56,215 nucleotides of DNA, taken from NCBI GenBank assembly GCA_026645945.1, contig JAPKMO010000012.1, positions 1 through 56,215 of the forward strand, given 5' to 3'. Positions 25,540 through 34,363 of this stretch are shown here, piece after piece. Under the pieces are notes generated by a model. It was not told the DNA's origin, did no database searches, and saw nothing but the letters and a program-made list of their open reading frames with translations. The position numbers and the translations under genes are program-made. Origin of the DNA: Anaerolineae bacterium (GTDB lineage: Bacteria > Chloroflexota > Anaerolineae > Aggregatilineales > Phototrophicaceae). Positions within the stretch are counted from its first letter, which is position 1. Each line of letters opens with the position of its first letter.

Positions 25540-28523
25540 GTGTCTGACTCCATTAGCTGCGTGTGCGGGATGGTTAAGGTAAAGGTTGTACCCTCCCCGA
25601 CACGGCTTTCAAAAGTAATGGCCCCGTGATGGGCTTCCACGCTCTGCTTGACGATTGCCAGCCCGATGCCGGTTCCGGGTATCGTGCCGACGTTGGTCGC
25701 GCGATGAAATACTTCAAAAAGATGCTGCTGGTCTCTTTCGGGAATGCCGATGCCGTAATCGCGTATCTGGACGGTGATATTATCGCCCTCAACGTGGACG
25801 TTCATTTCAATTGGGCTGCCGTCCGGGGAGTATTTGATGGCGTTCGACAGTAAATTGGTGATGGCCTGCCGCATCAGTTTGGGATCGGCAGTGACGGCGG
25901 GCAGCGGGTCGACGTTCAGGATGATCGTGCGGTTTCCGGCTATGGCCTGCATATCGGCGGCGATTTCCCGGCACAGAAGCTCAAAATCCAGCCAGGTGAG
26001 GTTGGGCTGCAAACCGACCGACTGCGCCTTGCTCAACGTCAGCACCTCGTCCAGCAGCTGCGTTAAACGTTTGATCTGCACATGAATTTTGGCGAGGTGA
26101 TCGTTCTGTTTTTGAATGTTTGGCGTGCCTAAATACCGCTTGAGCAGGTCGCTGGACGATTGAATGGCCGTGAGCGGCGTTCGGAACTCGTGGGAAACCA
26201 TCGAAACAAAGCGCGTTTTGAGTTCGCTCAATTCCTTTTCGCGTTCGAGCGCGCGGCGCAGCTCGGCTTCAACCCGCTTGCGCTGGGTGATGTCTCGCAG
26301 GCTGCAAACCAGACTGATGGTATAGTTCTCCTCGTTCCGAACCGGCGCGAGGGCTAGGTCGGCTTCAAAAAGGCTGCCGTCCCTGCGCCGGAACTGGATT
26401 TCGAGGCGCTCCGCCTGTCCTGTAAGCACCACCGTCTCAAGCGCCTGGGTCAGTTTAGAGATGTCGTCTGGGTGCGTTAACTCGCCGATGGAATGTCCAA
26501 AAACCTCGTCGGTGGTGTAACCCAGCAGGTCGAAAAAAGCCTGGTTGGTTTGTTGAATCGCGCCCTGTTCGTGCGCCAGGATGATGGCGTCGCTGCTGTT
26601 GTTGAAGATTGTTTCAATCCGTTCTTTGGCGCGATGCAGTTCGGCAGTGCGCTGAGAAACGCGCTGCTCTAACTCGCCGGCATAGTGGTTGATTTCTTCA
26701 TACAGCAGCATGTTTTCTACGGCACTGGCGGCACGTTCGGCGAAAGCGGCGATCACGCGGCGTTGGGCCAGGCTGTAGGCGTCCGGCTGGGGGCTTTGTA
26801 AATCCAGCACGCCCAGGATTTCTTTTCCGCTGTTCAAAGGAACGGCCAACTCTGAGCGCGTGGCCGGGATGGAGGCGACATAATGCGGCGAAGCCGTTAC
26901 GTCCGGTGCGTAAATGATTTGCCCGGTGCGAATGGCCTGGGGAACCAACCCCGGCCCGTCGAGGTAGAGTTCCGGCAGAGGGTCGGCACGGTAAGTGCCG
27001 GCGCGCGCCAGCCGCAGGATGGTCCTATGATGTTTATCCACCAGCATCAGGCTGCAATCGGCCTGCCCGAACTCTTTAATCACCGCCTGGACGATCTGGT
27101 GTCCCAGGTTGAGCAGGTTGTCTGACTTAAAGAGGTAGGATGTGGCGTTATAAAGCGCCGTCAGTTCCTGCTCGGTTTGTTTGTGTTCGGTGATGTCGCG
27201 GATGACGCCGATCAAACGAAGCGGCTGCCCGGATTCGTCGTAGATGACATCGGCCTGCTGGCGGACAAAACGCAAACCTCCACTGGCGTGCAGGATGCGG
27301 TGTTCGACAGCGTAAGGCAGCCCCAAAACCAGGGCGTTCTGGCTGGCGGTGCGCACGGTTTCGCGGTCGTCGGGATGCACGAGCGAGAGGAAAGTATCCC
27401 AACTGCCGTCAAAATCGGTTTCGTTCAGGCCGAAGATATTATAAATCTGCTTCGACCAGTTTATGCTGCCGTCCCGGTCGGCCACCCAACTGCCGATACG
27501 GGAGATTGCCTGTGCCTGTTCCAAGAATTTCTGGCTCTCGATCAAGGCACTTTGCACCCGGCGGTGTTCGGCCTGGGTTCGCAGCGCGGTCAGACCGTAG
27601 CCGAGGTTGTCGGCCAGTTCCTGGAGCAGTTCGATCTCGGTTTCGCCGAAAGCATCTGCTTCGGGCGTATTGACATACAAAATACCGAGGAGTTGTTGAT
27701 TCCGCTGAATCGGCAGAATGGCCGACGAATGCCGCCGGTTGAGCGGTGGGGTTTCATCGGTGTTCGGGGAAATTTGCCGGTTGATATGAGCCTGCCCGGT
27801 ATGGCGGGCGGTTTCGATGAGCGGCCTGTCGGCGGCTTGGATGTCGGCCAGATGAACGCCGGCCTGCGCGACCGGATTCAGCCCATCCGGTTCGTTTAAA
27901 CCGACCCAGGCGAAATGATAGTCTCCGACGGTGACGATGATTTGGCAGACCTGCTGGAGGAGATCGTACTCGTCGGTTGCCCGCATAAGCGCCTGATTGC
28001 AGTCGCTCAACATGCGGTAGGCCTGATTAAGTTTAAGTAGAACATCTTCAGTGTTTTTGTGCTGGGTGATGTCGCGGAAGTTAAGGGCGATAGTATCGGT
28101 TCCGGCGGCCAGGCTGGCGGCGATGGCTTCCATCCAGTGCCAGGAGCCGTCCTGATGGCGGAAACGATACCGGATGACGGCGCTGCCATGCGCCATCTGC
28201 GTCAGGTTTTGTAACTCGTGACGAAAAACGCCGACATCCTCCGGGGACAGGAGGTCGAAAAAGCTGCACCCGATCAGTTTTTCGCCATCATAGCCCGTGA
28301 TGGCGGCGGTTGAATCGCCGGTGTAGAGTATAATGCCGTCAGTATTGATGAAGGTGGTGCATTCATAAACATTTGCAGAGGGGATACGAACGCACTGATC
28401 GCCGATTTGTGACAAGCCCTCGGCATCCTCAAAGCACCTCTGTTTTTTTGACAGATGAGGCGGTAATCGGTCGAATTCCATGTGAATCGTCGCATCCATG
28501 ATCGTTAATAATGGCTCGGTCAT
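25536..28523 (-). CDS. Multi-PAS/GAF sensor histidine kinase
   Basis: The 995-residue soluble kinase has, in order, PAS (about 50-165), GAF (about 185-325), PAS (about 340-455), GAF (about 470-610), a short coiled segment, PAS (about 640-755), HisKA with MVSHEFRTPLTAIQ (about 790), and HATPase with NLLSNAIKYSPDGS, YGIGIPE and GTGIGLAIVKQ. No membrane segment is visible, so the signal is intracellular. No heme, flavin or bilin ligand can be assigned. The start has no Shine-Dalgarno sequence; GTATAAATG directly precedes it, so a second ATG nine codons in is possible. Forms a two-gene signalling unit with the hybrid downstream. Confidence 0.9.
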   Translation of the reverse strand: MTEPLLTIMDATIHMEFDRLPPHLSKKQRCFEDAEGLSQIGDQCVRIPSANVYECTTFINTDGIILYTGDSTAAITGYDGEKLIGCSFFDLLSPEDVGVFRHELQNLTQMAHGSAVIRYRFRHQDGSWHWMEAIAASLAAGTDTIALNFRDITQHKNTEDVLLKLNQAYRMLSDCNQALMRATDEYDLLQQVCQIIVTVGDYHFAWVGLNEPDGLNPVAQAGVHLADIQAADRPLIETARHTGQAHINRQISPNTDETPPLNRRHSSAILPIQRNQQLLGILYVNTPEADAFGETEIELLQELADNLGYGLTALRTQAEHRRVQSALIESQKFLEQAQAISRIGSWVADRDGSINWSKQIYNIFGLNETDFDGSWDTFLSLVHPDDRETVRTASQNALVLGLPYAVEHRILHASGGLRFVRQQADVIYDESGQPLRLIGVIRDITEHKQTEQELTALYNATSYLFKSDNLLNLGHQIVQAVIKEFGQADCSLMLVDKHHRTILRLARAGTYRADPLPELYLDGPGLVPQAIRTGQIIYAPDVTASPHYVASIPATRSELAVPLNSGKEILGVLDLQSPQPDAYSLAQRRVIAAFAERAASAVENMLLYEEINHYAGELEQRVSQRTAELHRAKERIETIFNNSSDAIILAHEQGAIQQTNQAFFDLLGYTTDEVFGHSIGELTHPDDISKLTQALETVVLTGQAERLEIQFRRRDGSLFEADLALAPVRNEENYTISLVCSLRDITQRKRVEAELRRALEREKELSELKTRFVSMVSHEFRTPLTAIQSSSDLLKRYLGTPNIQKQNDHLAKIHVQIKRLTQLLDEVLTLSKAQSVGLQPNLTWLDFELLCREIAADMQAIAGNRTIILNVDPLPAVTADPKLMRQAITNLLSNAIKYSPDGSPIEMNVHVEGDNITVQIRDYGIGIPERDQQHLFEVFHRATNVGTIPGTGIGLAIVKQSVEAHHGAITFESRVGEGTTFTLTIPHTQLMESDT

Positions 28524-28889
28524 TTATACTATCTTAATACTAGTTGAGTGAAATAAACTTGAGATTCGCGCTCTGGCCGAAGTTCAAACCGTATACTTAC
28601 CTCAAATTCACTTTTTAGCCGGATTATACGGCTGTGGCGTATCGGTTAAGCGGCGCCGCGCGGCTGCCAGGCGGTTTCTTCGAGGGCGAGTTCGATGAAC
28701 AGCACCACCGACCAGCCGAACATGGGGGACGCCGGCGGTAGTGGCCGACCCCAGCTTCCCACTTGACGCAGCGTTCGGCCAGGTGGATGGCGAAATGGTG
28801 CTGGTAGCAGAAAAACAGCAGATGCGAGCCGCGACCGGTGAAAGGGATGCCGATCAGGTTGATGCGATTGTGCAGTCGTTCCGCGCCGC
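28524..28889 (-). other. 366-base gene-free gap with a possible broken gene fragment
   Basis: No intact gene is present. On the minus strand, a stretch starting about 28875 reads LHNRINLIGIPFTGRGSHLL and then FFCYQHHFAIHLAERCVKWE in one frame; the frame breaks near 28725. A neighbouring frame continues with MFGWSVVLFIELALEETAWQ to a stop at 28646. The composition looks protein-like rather than random, so this may be the remnant of a gene following the GH13 enzyme. I do not recognise it. A small hairpin, AGCCG-GATTATA-CGGCT, lies at 28617-28633 and includes a minus-strand TATAAT that could serve the kinase gene. Confidence 0.25.
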
Positions 28890-30557
28890 TTATGTCCGCC
28901 CTCCAGGGACAAGCCAGGCCGCCTGATAGGGTTTTAAGGCGATCTGCTGGCGATGAGTCACGTTGGTGATGAGGTCTTGCCAGTGACCGGCGGCCAGATC
29001 AACCTGCACCATCGTGTTAGAAACATTGTGCAGCGCCAGCAGCGGGCCGCGTTCCAGCGCAAAAACCGCCGGATGCAGATTCAGCACTCTCTGCGGACTT
29101 CCAGGGTGGAAGCCCGAATGCGAACGCCGCGCCGCCAACAGGTCGCGGTAGCGCCGGAACACCCGCCCCTGGCGAGTCTGAGGGTCGTTTAATGCGATTT
29201 TTAGGGCTTCGATATTGAATTTTTCGCGGTTGATCGTGCGGGCGCGTCCGGTTTCCTCGACGCCTGCCTGCCAGTTGGGCGCGCCGAACAGGCTGGAAAA
29301 ATAAATCCCCGGCATACCTGCCAGCGCCAGCATGATCGCCTGCGAAGCCATAAAACGATCTACCGAGCGCGCCAGCGGCTCGTCCGGCACGGCCAGCGCA
29401 TCGAAGTAGGTGATGTTCATTTCGTAGGCGCTTTGTGTATTGTCGCTGTTGGTTTTATAGGAGATGCGCCCGCCGCGCTGCTGGACAGTATCCATAAGCA
29501 TGTGAACCGCGCCGTCCGGGATCAGCCCTGTCGCCGGGCGCAGGCCGATGCCATCGTGGGAGGCCGTGAAGTTAAAAAAGGTGGTCACATCGGACGGCGT
29601 TTGTAAGCCGGCAGCCCATTCTGAAAGCGTGCGCGCATCGCCCGTGTAAAACGTATGCAGCAGCAGCGGGGGCAGCGCGAACTGGTAAACCATCTGCGCT
29701 TCGTTATAACCGTCGCCGAAATAAGATAGATTTTCGGCGTGAGGCACATTAGTTTCGGTAATCAGCACCACCCAGGGGGCGGCGGCGTCCAGCACATCGC
29801 GCATTAGTTGGACGACGGCGTGTGTCTGAGGCAGATGGATACAGGGCGTTCCGATTTCTTTCCACAGGTAGGCGATAGCGTCCAGCCGGATGAAATCCGC
29901 CCCCTGCCGGACGTACAGCAGCAGTATCCGCAGCATGTCCAGCAGCAGCGCCGGGTTGGCGAAATTCAGATCTGCCTGATCGTCGCTGAAGGTTGTCCAG
30001 ACGTAGCGCGTGCCGGCTGCCGTCTGGAACGGCGTCAGCAGTGGATGAGTGCGCGGGCGCACAACCTGAGATAAGTCGTCATCCGGCGAGGCGGTGACGA
30101 AATAATCCCGATACGGCGCTTCGTCGCGCAGAAAAGCCTGGAACCAGGCGCTCGAAACCGAGGCATGGTTGAGTACCAGATCAAACATCAGCCGGAAATC
30201 TGAACCAAGCTGTTTCACCATCTCCCAATCACCCAGGGAGGGGTTTACCGCCTCATAATCCACCACCGAAAATCCATCGTCCGAGGTGTAGGGGAAAAAC
30301 GGCAGGATGTGGATGCCGCTGACGAGTTCGCCCAGATATTCCTGCGCGAAGGCGCGCAGCGCGGCCAGCGGTGGCCGGTCGTCGGCCAGGACGTGATCGC
30401 CATAAGCGATGACCAGCGCATCCCGTTCATCGAGCATTTTGGCGCGCGGCGGGATGGGGTGCGCAGCGATGATCTGCTTGAGAGGTTCTAACGCTTCGGT
30501 ATCTCCATATAAAAAACGCAGTTTGTCCGCGATACGGGCTTCAATTCGTGAATCCAT
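28890..30557 (-). CDS. GH13 sucrose-phosphorylase-like enzyme
   Basis: The 555-residue protein belongs to the GH13 subfamily of sucrose, glucosylglycerol and glucosylglycerate phosphorylases, which release glucose 1-phosphate from an alpha-glucoside. Seen are GIHILPFFPYTSDDGFSVVD near residue 85, DLVLNHAS, the nucleophile GADFIRLDAIAYLWKE, the acid/base ITETNVPH, and FTASHDGIG. The chosen ATG (before DSRIEARIADKLRF) is well inside the open frame, which extends into the neighbouring gene's end. Last gene of the sugar operon, 31 bases after the glycosidase. Substrate preference within the subfamily cannot be read reliably by eye. Confidence 0.85.
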   Translation of the reverse strand: MDSRIEARIADKLRFLYGDTEALEPLKQIIAAHPIPPRAKMLDERDALVIAYGDHVLADDRPPLAALRAFAQEYLGELVSGIHILPFFPYTSDDGFSVVDYEAVNPSLGDWEMVKQLGSDFRLMFDLVLNHASVSSAWFQAFLRDEAPYRDYFVTASPDDDLSQVVRPRTHPLLTPFQTAAGTRYVWTTFSDDQADLNFANPALLLDMLRILLLYVRQGADFIRLDAIAYLWKEIGTPCIHLPQTHAVVQLMRDVLDAAAPWVVLITETNVPHAENLSYFGDGYNEAQMVYQFALPPLLLHTFYTGDARTLSEWAAGLQTPSDVTTFFNFTASHDGIGLRPATGLIPDGAVHMLMDTVQQRGGRISYKTNSDNTQSAYEMNITYFDALAVPDEPLARSVDRFMASQAIMLALAGMPGIYFSSLFGAPNWQAGVEETGRARTINREKFNIEALKIALNDPQTRQGRVFRRYRDLLAARRSHSGFHPGSPQRVLNLHPAVFALERGPLLALHNVSNTMVQVDLAAGHWQDLITNVTHRQQIALKPYQAAWLVPGGRT

Positions 30558-30588
30558 GACAATCCTTAAATATCTGAACGATTTTTTC

Positions 30589-32340
30589 CTAAACGCCAAA
30601 AACGCCCAGGTCAACGCAGGCCAGCGCCGCGTTGGGCCAGGCGAACCAGTGGCGGGAAACGACCGCTCCGGTTTCGGCATCGGCGGCTTCGGGCAGCGCG
30701 CCGTCCCAGGCAGCGGCAGCACGCAGACGATCACGGGCGCGTATCTGGCGGCCAGAATCGCCCAGCGCGTGCGCAATAATCAAATCCTGTACGTCACCAA
30801 GCGGCCAGGGCGCGCGTGTATGCACCGACCCCAAACGCCCCTCGTAAAAACCGCCAACGTTAGCCGCTGAAAAAGCGAACGCCACCGTTACCCGCCATAC
30901 CGGGTCGTCAGCCGGGACGAACCCCCAGGCCGGGGCCAGCGCCAGCGGCAGGTCGTTGGCGTCGTGGTAAAAGTGGAACTGTCCCGCGCCGTCGGTCGCG
31001 TAAGCGTACAGGCGCTGGCCGTCCCGCTCCGCCACGAAAAAACGATTGATCGCCTGCCGCAGTTCCGCCGCGAGGTCTTCCCAACCGCCGACCAGTTTAT
31101 TCAATAATTCCAGCGTGCGCCAGAACAAAATATGGCTAGAAAGGTGATAGGGCAGGGCGATGGGGTCATCGGCGGGGGTTTCGTCGGTGGGGAAAAGCGG
31201 CAGGCCGCCCGCCGTGCGCGCGCGCAGGTTTTCGATCAGCGGCGGAATGAACGGCTGCAAACGCGCCAGCGTGTCCCGGTCGCCAGTTTCCAGCGTATAT
31301 TCGGCCAGTTCCAGCAGCGGGAAAAGCTGCTGGTCAAGCTGGAAAGCCGCGTCTTTGACCTGGCCGTTTGCCAGATAACAACGTCCCCACACGCCGCCGG
31401 GCCGTTCGGCGGCTTCAAACATCCACAGCAGATGGCGGCGTACCACGTCCCGCATTCCCCAGGCGAGCAGCGCCCGCGCTACGTAATAAGCGTCTCGATT
31501 CCATGACAGCGGCAGCAGCATGTGGTCGGTGAGCAGGCAGGTAGTTTCGCCTACCGGCACGGCCATCGCCAGCCCGTAGGCCAGCCCGCGCCGCACCAGC
31601 GGGTCGTCAGGGATGCCGCGCCAGTGGTCGCGCCAGGCTGAGAGTATTTCCTGAAGGCGGTGTTCGGCGTGGTTGTGCAGGCGGCGTGCGCGGGAGGCCG
31701 CTTCATCCGCCGTCTGTCCGAAGCCGTAAGCCAGCACGGCGCGCCCGGTATCCGTGACGGGCAGCGAAATTTCGACCGGAAGGCGGCTTTCGACAGCGGT
31801 TTGCCCACCGGTTTCGAGGCCGCAGAGCGCAACCGCCGCGCCGAGCGCCGGGTTTTCAAAAATCACCGCATCATCCACAAACGATAGATACAGTTCCAGG
31901 GGCGGCATGGGCAGCGGGCCGCCTTCGGTAAGCTGGGTATAGGCGCTCCGTTGTAAAGACAGCCGCCCCGACCAGCGCGGGATAACCCCGCGCCAGTTCC
32001 AGATTTGCGCCGCACCCTGGTCGTCGGCGAAGGTTGTCGCGTCCGCTGCGCCGCCGGCGAAAACCAGGCGAGTCTGCGGGATGGCGGATTCCAGCAGCAT
32101 CGTTTCGCGCCGGAGCGGCGGCTGGTCGAACTGAAGGCCAAACCCGCACAGTTCGGCCAGCCCAGCCCGGTAAGCGCGCACCGCTGCCGGGTTGTAGCGT
32201 TCGGTTTCCGGGAACGGGTCCGCCGCCGTCAGGGTGATGTACCCATGCCGAGGATGGTAGGCATTCAGCGCGATGGGCCGCCCTGCTTCGTCTAAACTGC
32301 CCGTCAAACCATCCGCGCCGAAATCTGCCGGTTTGGTCAC
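30589..32340 (-). CDS. Six-hairpin (alpha/alpha) glycosidase, amylo-1,6-glucosidase/GH125-like
   Basis: The 583-residue protein has an N-terminal beta-rich part (about 1-200) and a C-terminal helical toroid (about 230-583) with PLSWNRDAYYVARALL, VKDAAFQLDQQLFPLLEL and LPYHLSSHILFW. The pattern resembles glycogen-debranching GDE_C and GH125 enzymes. No signal peptide is seen, so it works in the cytoplasm on imported sugar. It starts at GTG, overlapping the ATPase stop by 4 bases (GTGA). Hydrolysis of an alpha-linked disaccharide or small glucoside is the likely job, alongside the phosphorylase-like enzyme. Confidence 0.65.
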   Translation of the reverse strand: MTKPADFGADGLTGSLDEAGRPIALNAYHPRHGYITLTAADPFPETERYNPAAVRAYRAGLAELCGFGLQFDQPPLRRETMLLESAIPQTRLVFAGGAADATTFADDQGAAQIWNWRGVIPRWSGRLSLQRSAYTQLTEGGPLPMPPLELYLSFVDDAVIFENPALGAAVALCGLETGGQTAVESRLPVEISLPVTDTGRAVLAYGFGQTADEAASRARRLHNHAEHRLQEILSAWRDHWRGIPDDPLVRRGLAYGLAMAVPVGETTCLLTDHMLLPLSWNRDAYYVARALLAWGMRDVVRRHLLWMFEAAERPGGVWGRCYLANGQVKDAAFQLDQQLFPLLELAEYTLETGDRDTLARLQPFIPPLIENLRARTAGGLPLFPTDETPADDPIALPYHLSSHILFWRTLELLNKLVGGWEDLAAELRQAINRFFVAERDGQRLYAYATDGAGQFHFYHDANDLPLALAPAWGFVPADDPVWRVTVAFAFSAANVGGFYEGRLGSVHTRAPWPLGDVQDLIIAHALGDSGRQIRARDRLRAAAAWDGALPEAADAETGAVVSRHWFAWPNAALACVDLGVFGV

Positions 32341-33449
32341 GCCAGAATCGTCTCCATGTCCGGGGTGATCGCCTCTCCGGTTTCCGGGTCTATCCAGCGG
32401 ATTTTGGAGATCGGAAAGCGCAGCCAGACCTGGCCGCCAACTTCGGCGGGGAAGTCAGGATGCGTCGAGATTTTAATCATATTGTCTTCAACATAGGTGG
32501 TCAGCAGGTTTTGCGAACCCAGCGGCTCGACCACCTCGACCTTGACCGGCAGCGTATCGTCCGCCGGACGGTCGAGCGTTTCCATGTTTTCGGCGCGGAT
32601 GCCGATATAGACATGGCGGCCTTCGTAACTGCCTAAAGCCGCCTGCATTTCCTCCGGCGGCGCGATCAGCAGCGTGCCGATTTTGACCTTTACTGTGCCA
32701 TTCTCGCGCCGCACCTGGCCGCGCAGGAAGTTCATGGGCGGGTTGCCGATGAAACTGCCGACGAACTGGTTGGTGGGCAGATCGTAAACCCGCGTGGGCG
32801 AATCGACCTGGAGGATTTTGCCATTTCGCATCACGGCGATGCGGTCGCCCATGCTCAGGGCTTCGATCTGGTCGTGGGTGACGTAGACGGTGGTCGCGCC
32901 CAGGCGGGCCAGCAGCGCCTTCAGTTCCGCCCGCATTTCCAGGCGCAGCAGCGCGTCCAGGTTGCTCAACGGCTCATCCATCAACAGCACTTTGGCGTCA
33001 TAAGCGATGGCGCGGGCGACGGCCACACGCTGGCGCTGCCCACCGCTCATCGCGCCAGGAAAACGCTCCAGCATGGTTTCAATGTGCAGCAGTTTGGCAG
33101 CGTGTTCTACGCGCTCCCGAATGGTTTCTTTGGGCAGCTTACGCATCTTCAAACCGAAGGCGATGTTGTCGAACACCGTCATATGCGGGAAGATGGCGTA
33201 ATTCTGAAACACCATCGAAATCTGGCGTTCTTTGGGGGGTAGGTAAGTCACGTCCTTGCCGCCGATGAGGACGCGCCCGGAGTCCACCATGCCTAACCCG
33301 GCCACGGCCCGCAGCAGCGTGGTTTTGCCGCAGCCGCTTGGCCCCAGCAGTACGACAAATTCCTGATCGTGGATGGTTAAACTGACATCATCAATGGCGA
33401 CAAACTTGCCAAAACGCTTGACGGCGTTTTCGATAACAATTTCTGCCAT
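32337..33449 (-). CDS. CUT1 sugar ABC transporter ATP-binding protein (MalK/UgpC-like)
   Basis: The 370-residue ATPase has Walker A GPSGCGKTT, Q-loop MVFQNYAIFPHMTV, signature MSGGQRQRVAVARAI, Walker B VLLMDEPLSNLDA and a C-terminal TOBE-type regulatory region (about 240-370) as in MalK. It powers the two permeases encoded just upstream, 17 bases away. MalK-like subunits often serve several importers, and the C-terminal domain could take part in catabolite control. Confidence 0.9.
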   Translation of the reverse strand: MAEIVIENAVKRFGKFVAIDDVSLTIHDQEFVVLLGPSGCGKTTLLRAVAGLGMVDSGRVLIGGKDVTYLPPKERQISMVFQNYAIFPHMTVFDNIAFGLKMRKLPKETIRERVEHAAKLLHIETMLERFPGAMSGGQRQRVAVARAIAYDAKVLLMDEPLSNLDALLRLEMRAELKALLARLGATTVYVTHDQIEALSMGDRIAVMRNGKILQVDSPTRVYDLPTNQFVGSFIGNPPMNFLRGQVRRENGTVKVKIGTLLIAPPEEMQAALGSYEGRHVYIGIRAENMETLDRPADDTLPVKVEVVEPLGSQNLLTTYVEDNMIKISTHPDFPAEVGGQVWLRFPISKIRWIDPETGEAITPDMETILA

Positions 33450-33466
33450 AGCTCAATCCAGTCTCC

Positions 33467-34363
33467 CTACTTGGTGATCTGCCCCCACATATTGAACAGA
33501 TAGCGGCGGATGAAAAAGATGAAAATGAGTGATGGCACCAGCATAAAAAAGCCGCCCGCGAACTTGAACGGGTCGCCGGATTTATCCAGGGTGTAGAGGA
33601 TTTGCGCCGGCAGCGTGCGGTTGGAAATGGTGAGCAGAATGGCGGCGAACACCTCGTTCCAGGACAGGACGAAGGTGAGGATAGCCGCCGCCGCGATGCC
33701 GGGGACGGCCAGCGGCAGCACTACCCGCCAGAAAGCCTGCATCCTGGTGCAGCCGAAAATCTGGGCGGCCTCCTCAAATTCGCGCGGGACGCTGGTAAAA
33801 ACGCTGGCGACCACCAGAATCGTGGTGGGCAGCGTCAGGGCGGCGTGCATCATCGCCAGGCTGTGAACTTTGTCGAACATGCCCAGGCGGATGAAAACGA
33901 CCGCCAGCGGCACGGCCAGCACAACAATCGGGAAGGCGCGCACCGACAGGATGCCGAGCCGGATGGCGTCGCGCCCCGGAAAGAGATAACGGGCGATGGC
34001 GTAACCGGCGGGGATAGCCAGCACCGTCGAAATCACCAGCGCCAGCAGGGCGACGACCAGACTGTTGAGCGTGGAGTTTAGGATACCCTGCGTGTTCAGG
34101 AAAAAGTCGAGTGTCTGGGTCGAAAACGGAATGGGGAAAAAGTGTTTGGGGAACGCCCGAACGTCCGTCGGTGTGCTGAAGGCCATCGTCGTAATCAACC
34201 AAATGGGCAGCAAAATCCAGATGGCGAGGAGAACTGCCAGCGCATAAATGCTGCCCCGCCGCAGGTTGTGGCCCAGCCTGGCGCGGCGGCGCTGGGCATC
34301 CAGCGCAGCGGTTTGCGCCGGGGTCATCAGTGGTTTGGATTGTTCATAGGTTCTGCCGGTCAT
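33467..34363 (-). CDS. CUT1 sugar ABC transporter permease (MalG-like)
   Basis: The 298-residue inner-membrane protein has about six membrane segments and the EAA coupling loop (EEAAQIFGCTRMQAFWRVVLP) that contacts the ATPase. Its N-terminal tail is cytoplasmic and charged. The ATG overlaps the upstream permease stop by 4 bases (ATGA). Forms the transport pore with the other permease. Confidence 0.9.
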   Translation of the reverse strand: MTGRTYEQSKPLMTPAQTAALDAQRRRARLGHNLRRGSIYALAVLLAIWILLPIWLITTMAFSTPTDVRAFPKHFFPIPFSTQTLDFFLNTQGILNSTLNSLVVALLALVISTVLAIPAGYAIARYLFPGRDAIRLGILSVRAFPIVVLAVPLAVVFIRLGMFDKVHSLAMMHAALTLPTTILVVASVFTSVPREFEEAAQIFGCTRMQAFWRVVLPLAVPGIAAAAILTFVLSWNEVFAAILLTISNRTLPAQILYTLDKSGDPFKFAGGFFMLVPSLIFIFFIRRYLFNMWGQITK

